Below are positions 59,860 through 64,000 of a DNA stretch of 64,000 nt, in pieces. The stretch spans positions 124,001-188,000 of the forward strand of contig NZ_JACJHY010000006.1 in assembly GCF_014138625.1 (NCBI RefSeq), read 5' to 3'. The first letter of the stretch is position 1, and each line of letters starts with the position of its first letter. A program made the translations under genes and the position numbers. The notes beneath the pieces are model-generated. The model did not search any database. It was not told where the DNA came from and saw only the letters and a list, made by a program, of their open reading frames with translations. The DNA is from Aminobacter ciceronei. GTDB lineage: Bacteria > Pseudomonadota > Alphaproteobacteria > Rhizobiales > Rhizobiaceae.

Positions 59860-60999
59860 TTGAGCGAGTATCTTCCCGCGTTCCTGACTACGGATGGTCT
59901 CCTGATCGGCACCATCGTGCCGTTCCTGTTCGTGCTCACCATCGTCGTGTTCGTGCACGAGATGGGCCATTATCTGGTCGGCCGCTGGTGCGGTATCGGT
60001 GTGAAGGCCTTTTCGATCGGCTTCGGCCCCGAACTGCTCGGCTTCAACGATCGTCGCGGTACGCGTTGGAAGCTTTGCGCCATTCCCTTGGGCGGCTACG
60101 TCAAGTTCGTCGGCGACATGAGCGTCACCAGCAAGCCGGAGGGCGGCGGGGACGACAATCTCAGTGCCGCCGAACGTAAGATCGCGTTCCATACGCAACC
60201 AGTGTGGAAGCGCGCGGCGACCGTGTTCGCCGGACCGCTTTTCAATTTCCTGCTGACGATTGCCGTATTCACTGTGCTGTTTTCGGCTTATGGCCGCTAT
60301 GTCATGGAGCCGACGGTTGCCGAGGTGCGCGCCGCCAGCCCGGCGGCGAATGCCGGTATCCAGCCGGGCGACCGATTCGTCAGTGTCGACGGCCAGCCGG
60401 TGGAAACCTTCTCCGACGTCCAGCGCATCGTCTCGGGGCGCGGTGGCGATCCGCTTACCTTCGTGATGATGCGCGACGGCAAGGAAGTCTCTGTTACGGC
60501 GACGCCCGAAGTGATGGAGCAGAAGGACGCGCTCGGCAATTCGGTCAAGGTTGCGGTCATTGGCGTCGTCAACAATGAGGAGCTGGGGCAGCCCAGGCTC
60601 ATCAGCTACAGCCCAGGCGGCGCATTTGTGCAGGCGGTTTCCGAAACCGGGCACATCATCGAGCGTACCGGTCAGTTCCTGAAGCGATTCGTCGTTGGCC
60701 GGGAGGACAAGTGTCAGCTCGGTGGACCGGTCAAGATCGCCGACATGGCCGGCAAGGCGGCCCAACTGGGCTTCGTCTGGCTGGTGCAATTGGTGGCTCT
60801 TTTGTCGGTCGGCATCGGTTTTCTGAACCTTCTGCCGATTCCTCCACTCGACGGCGGCCACTTGGCGTTCTATGCAGTTGAAGCTGTCATCAGGCGCCCT
60901 GTTTCCGAGCGGGCGATGGAGGCTGTATATCGAGTGGGGATGGTTCTCGTGCTGGCGTTTATGGGCTTCGTTTTCTGGAACGACCTGTTTGGCTGCTGA
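59860..60999 (+). CDS. rseP: Site-2 intramembrane metalloprotease RseP
   Basis: 379-residue RIP protease of the inner membrane. Zn motif HEMGH (residues 33-37) in the first helix, a PDZ domain about 125-205 (ASPAANAGIQPGDRFVSV), and the Zn-ligand Asp motif LDGGH in the last helices. Cleaves anti-sigma factors and signal-peptide remnants. TTG start at 59860 behind a GAGGGC site. dxr, present between cdsA and rseP in many proteobacteria, is absent here. Confidence 0.95.
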   Translation: MSEYLPAFLTTDGLLIGTIVPFLFVLTIVVFVHEMGHYLVGRWCGIGVKAFSIGFGPELLGFNDRRGTRWKLCAIPLGGYVKFVGDMSVTSKPEGGGDDNLSAAERKIAFHTQPVWKRAATVFAGPLFNFLLTIAVFTVLFSAYGRYVMEPTVAEVRAASPAANAGIQPGDRFVSVDGQPVETFSDVQRIVSGRGGDPLTFVMMRDGKEVSVTATPEVMEQKDALGNSVKVAVIGVVNNEELGQPRLISYSPGGAFVQAVSETGHIIERTGQFLKRFVVGREDKCQLGGPVKIADMAGKAAQLGFVWLVQLVALLSVGIGFLNLLPIPPLDGGHLAFYAVEAVIRRPVSERAMEAVYRVGMVLVLAFMGFVFWNDLFGC

Positions 61000-61220
61000 A
61001 ATCATGAAGAAATTTGGGGCCGGCAAGGGGTCCGTTGAGAGGGCGTTTACCATCCGGGGCGGTATGCGTGACGCGAAAGTCACGCTCGCTGAGGAAGTAA
61101 GCGCAAATTAACCAGAAGCCTTGCGTGTAGGGAAAATCCAGTTATTACGGTACGGGAAATTACCGCGACGTCCGGTTTTCTCGCCGTGGGGACTTCGAGA
61201 AAAGGTTGTAAAGGCCGACT
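61000..61220 (+). other. Gap between rseP and bamA
   Basis: 221 bp. A 35-codon ATG frame (61004-61111) has no recognised family and weak signals. A GNRA-like hairpin GCGTGAC-GCGAAA-GTCACGC spans 61066-61085. A bamA promoter is likely here but no clear consensus was found. Confidence 0.35.
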
Positions 61221-63590
61221 ATGAAGGCAGCACTTAAGTTTGCGAGCGCCGCGTCCGCGGTTGCTCTTTCCGCCGCTCTGGCCATTCCAGGCGCAGTGGC
61301 GGTCCAGTTTGTTGCCGTGTCAGCCGCGCAAGCGGCGGTGGTCAACCGAGTCGAAGTGCGCGGCAATCAGCGCGTCGATGCGGATACCGTCCGCAACTAC
61401 ATCTCCATCAAGCCCGGCAAGTCGTTCTCGAACACCGATATCGACGACGCGGTGAAGGCGCTGTTCGGCAGCGGCCTGTTCTCCGACGTCCGCATCAACC
61501 AGGTCGGCTCGACGCTTGTCGTTCAGGTTTCCGAATATCAGGTCGTCAACAACGTGCTGTTCCAGGGCAACAAGAAGCTCAAGGACGCGGCACTCGGTGG
61601 CGCCATCCAGCTCAAGCCGCGCGGCGCATTTTCACAGGCAGCGCTTGAGGCTGACACCCAGGCGATCAAGGAAGCCTACAAGCGCGTCGGTCGTGACGAC
61701 GTCACCGTCGGCACACAGATCATGGATCTCGGCGAAAACCGCGTGAACGTGGTGTTCGAGATCAATGAAGGCGGCCGCACGAAGATCGCCGCGATCAATT
61801 TCGTCGGCAACGACGCCTATGGCGATCGCCGCCTCGCAGACGTCATCTCGACCAAGCGCTCGTCGTTCCTGTCGTTCATGTTGCGTGACGACATCTATGA
61901 TGAAGACCGCCTGCGCGCCGACGAGGAAGCGCTGCGTCGCTTCTATTTCAATCATGGCTACGCCGACTTCCAGGTTGTTTCCGCCTTCGGCGAACTCGAC
62001 GAGGCGACCAACCAGTACACCATCACGATCACCGTTGACGAAGGCCAGCGCTACACGTTTGGCGATGTGTCGGTCGAAAGCAGCATCCCCGAGGTCGACG
62101 GCGCGAGCCTGCAGCGTCTCGTCGAGACGCGCAAGGGCGATGTTTACAACGCCAAGGACGTCGAAGATTCGATCATCGCGATCACCGAGAACGTTGCCGG
62201 CGCGGGCTATGCCTTCGCCAAGGTGACGCCGCGCGGTGACCGCAATTTCGAAAACCGCACCATCTCGGTCGTCTACACCGTCGACCAGGGCGCCAAGGCT
62301 TATGTCGAGCGCATCGAAATCCGCGGCAACGAACGCACCCGCGATTTCGTGATCCGTCGCGAATTCGACGTCTCCGAAGGCGATGCCTTCAACCAGGTGC
62401 TGATCCAGCGCGCCAAGAAGCGCCTCGAGGCGCTGAACTTCTTCGAGCGTGTCGAAGTGTCGACCGCTCCCGGATCGCAGCCTGACCAGGTCGTGCTGGT
62501 TGTCGATCTGGTCGAGAAGTCGACCGGCGAGTTCTCGATCGGCGCCGGCTATTCGACCGGTGGCGACAATGCCGGCCCTTCTGTGGAAGGCTCGATCACC
62601 GAGCGCAACTTCCTCGGCCGCGGCCAGTTCATCAAGTTCTCCGCCGGTGGCGGCAAGAACTCGCGCGACTACAGCTTCTCGTTTACCGAGCCGTATTTCC
62701 TCGGTCGCCGTATCGCTGCCGGCTTTGACGTCTATCGTCAGACCCGCAAGTACGACGACAAGTACCAGAGCGACATTACGGGTGGCACCATCCGTTTCGG
62801 CCTGCCGATCACCAACAACATCTCGACGCAACTTGCCTACAACATCGCGCAAGAGAAGTATGAGTATGATGAGGACTGTCTGAGCGGCGGTGTTCTTGAC
62901 CCTGCGAAGTGCACGATCTCGCCGGCGATCAAGGATGGCATCGCCAACAGTCCGTGGATCAAGTCGTCGGTCAGCGGTACGCTGGTCTACAACACCATCG
63001 ACGACATGAAAAACCCGCGTAACGGCATCTACGCCAACTTCACGACCGAAGTGGCTGGTCTTGGCGGCGACGCGAAGTTCGTCAAGTTCACGGGCCGTGC
63101 GAGCTACTATCAGACGCTGTCGGAAGAGCTTGATATCGTTGGCCTCGTATCGGCTGGCGCCGGTCACATCCAGGGCTTCGGCGACGACGGCCTGCGCGTC
63201 TTCGATCACTTCAAGAACAATGATCGTATGATCCGCGGCTTCGAGTACAACGGCATCGGACCGTACGACAAGAACGGTGGCGACCATCTCGGCGGCACGA
63301 CCTACTTCAATGCGTCTGCCGAAGCACAGTTCCCGATCCCGGTCGTGCCGGAGAGCTTCGGCCTGCGTGGCGCCGTCTTTGCGGATGCAGCGACGCTTTA
63401 TGGTAGCAAGGTTAATGTCGCGGGCACCAACATCGTCTCGACTGACATGGAATTGCGTGCCTCGGTCGGTGTCGGTCTGCTCTGGGCTTCGCCATTCGGC
63501 CCGCTGCGCATCGACTATGCGGTACCGGTCAAGAAGCTGGACACCGACAATACGCAGGAATTCAACTTCGGCATTTCGACCCGCTTCTAA
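61221..63590 (+). CDS. bamA: Outer membrane protein assembly factor BamA
   Basis: 789 residues. Signal peptide cleaved near SAAQA-AV (about 36-37), then five POTRA domains (about 37-445; e.g. NRVEVRGNQRVDAD and ERIEIRGNERTRD), then an Omp85 16-strand beta-barrel ending in the C-terminal Phe (ISTRF). Conserved L6 motif (V/I)RGF: MIRGFEYNGIGP. Inserts beta-barrels with the other Bam proteins. Likely essential. Confidence 0.96.
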   Translation: MKAALKFASAASAVALSAALAIPGAVAVQFVAVSAAQAAVVNRVEVRGNQRVDADTVRNYISIKPGKSFSNTDIDDAVKALFGSGLFSDVRINQVGSTLVVQVSEYQVVNNVLFQGNKKLKDAALGGAIQLKPRGAFSQAALEADTQAIKEAYKRVGRDDVTVGTQIMDLGENRVNVVFEINEGGRTKIAAINFVGNDAYGDRRLADVISTKRSSFLSFMLRDDIYDEDRLRADEEALRRFYFNHGYADFQVVSAFGELDEATNQYTITITVDEGQRYTFGDVSVESSIPEVDGASLQRLVETRKGDVYNAKDVEDSIIAITENVAGAGYAFAKVTPRGDRNFENRTISVVYTVDQGAKAYVERIEIRGNERTRDFVIRREFDVSEGDAFNQVLIQRAKKRLEALNFFERVEVSTAPGSQPDQVVLVVDLVEKSTGEFSIGAGYSTGGDNAGPSVEGSITERNFLGRGQFIKFSAGGGKNSRDYSFSFTEPYFLGRRIAAGFDVYRQTRKYDDKYQSDITGGTIRFGLPITNNISTQLAYNIAQEKYEYDEDCLSGGVLDPAKCTISPAIKDGIANSPWIKSSVSGTLVYNTIDDMKNPRNGIYANFTTEVAGLGGDAKFVKFTGRASYYQTLSEELDIVGLVSAGAGHIQGFGDDGLRVFDHFKNNDRMIRGFEYNGIGPYDKNGGDHLGGTTYFNASAEAQFPIPVVPESFGLRGAVFADAATLYGSKVNVAGTNIVSTDMELRASVGVGLLWASPFGPLRIDYAVPVKKLDTDNTQEFNFGISTRF

Positions 63591-63604
63591 TTGCGTGGTA
63601 CAAC

Positions 63605-63631
63605 GTTTCCGGGCTGTCACGGCCCGGAAAC
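63605..63631 (+). terminator. Hairpin between bamA and lpxD
   Basis: GTTTCCGGGC (63605-63614) and GCCCGGAAAC (63622-63631), loop TGTCACG, then TCTTTGC. It is 14 bp after the bamA stop and 32 bp before lpxD, so likely a partial terminator inside the operon. Confidence 0.7.
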
Positions 63632-63662
63632 TCTTTGCCCGGCTTGGCTGGAACAGCATTTC

Positions 63663-64000
63663 ATGACGGATCCGGTATTTTTTGTGCCGTCACGCCGCTA
63701 CACGGTGGGCGAGGTGGCCGGCCTTACCGGCGCGATGCTCGTCGACCCCAAACATTCCGATATCGCCATCTCGACCATCGCAGCGGCAAGCAGCGGTGGC
63801 GATGGCGCTTTGGTGTTTGTCGACGGCAAGCGCAACGCAGCACCGCTCAAGTCGCTGCATGCTGCCGCTGTCCTGTGCACGTCTGACGTTGCCGACCTCG
63901 TGCCTGATGGCATTGCCATTCTCGTTTCGCCGCGTCCGCAGCAGGCCTTTGCCCGCATCGGCAGGCTAATTTATCCGGATGCCGAGCGCCCGGTAGGTGT
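63663..64000 (+). CDS. lpxD: UDP-3-O-(3-hydroxymyristoyl)glucosamine N-acyltransferase (5' part)
   Basis: The first 112 residues of LpxD, the lipid A acyltransferase, cut by the window end. The N-terminal uridine-binding domain begins [20 protein letters not shown], with a [15 protein letters not shown] turn typical of LpxD N-domains. The hexapeptide repeats would lie beyond 64000. Next to bamA as in many proteobacteria. Confidence 0.9.
   Translation, partial: MTDPVFFVPSRRYTVGEVAGLTGAMLVDPKHSDIAISTIAAASSGGDGALVFVDGKRNAAPLKSLHAAAVLCTSDVADLVPDGIAILVSPRPQQAFARIGRLIYPDAERPVG

Noticed and set aside
61004-61111. 35-codon frame between rseP and bamA
   Set aside because: No homology recognised and no clear ribosome site; probably part of the bamA leader.

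Overview
This is a GC-rich, densely coded chromosomal segment of an alphaproteobacterium in the Rhizobiales (Hyphomicrobiales), most likely a Phyllobacteriaceae member near Mesorhizobium or Aminobacter. That placement rests on the DivK-PleD pair, an EipB (DUF1849) protein, a GPR-like giant coiled-coil protein, several Rhizobiales-type DUF families (DUF922, DUF983, DUF1489, DUF3572, DUF599), and the order rpsB-tsf-pyrH-frr-uppS-cdsA-rseP-bamA-lpxD. I found no tRNA, rRNA, insertion sequence, prophage or CRISPR array. Nearly everything is core chromosome.

Layout. 0-2.4 kb: the end of an Mla/MCE lipid-transport operon (ATPase, MlaD, lipoprotein). 2.7-9.3 kb: a 2214-residue membrane-anchored repeat protein resembling the Agrobacterium growth pole ring protein. 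9.6-11.6 kb: an orphan HPt protein, a [2Fe-2S] ferredoxin with an operator-like promoter, and a ferredoxin-NADP reductase. 11.6-15 kb: a DUF922 protein, the folate genes folP-folB-folK, a HAD protein and a DUF3572 protein. 15.2-17 kb: divK-pleD (polarity and c-di-GMP). 17.4-29.5 kb: a long minus-strand block with rpmG, an MFS carrier, a NUDIX hydrolase, DUF983, rnr, topA, dprA, plsY, a dihydroorotase-like gene lacking its metal ligands, and pyrB. 29.7-37.2 kb: an AidB-like flavoprotein, ruvX, an UPF0173 hydrolase, gatC-gatA, a YdcF protein and DUF599. 37.3-41.3 kb: a candidate small RNA and small ORF, sdaA, DUF1489, and a VWA/J-domain pair. 41.3-47.8 kb: a D,D-carboxypeptidase with a SPOR domain, a phasin, clpS-clpA and a membrane diguanylate cyclase. 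48-50 kb: azlC-azlD and a decayed PAP2 gene. 50-54.6 kb: HIT, SMR efflux, FemAB-like, GDPD, RidA, eipB and DUF4031. 54.9-64 kb: translation, nucleotide, lipid and outer-membrane assembly genes, running off the end inside lpxD.

Functional themes. Envelope building recurs: Mla, PlsY, DacA-like, EipB, UppS, CdsA, RseP, BamA, LpxD. So does polarity and cell cycle: GPR-like protein, HPt, DivK, PleD and a second diguanylate cyclase. I see no obviously new multi-gene defence or biosynthetic system. The most rewarding items are the GPR-like protein with its nested 282-bp and 87-bp repeats, the PAP2 gene carrying two frameshifts and an apparent internal deletion, the non-catalytic dihydroorotase beside pyrB, the palindromic operators inside the phasin and ferredoxin promoters, and a terminator-bounded unit without a known gene near 37.4 kb.
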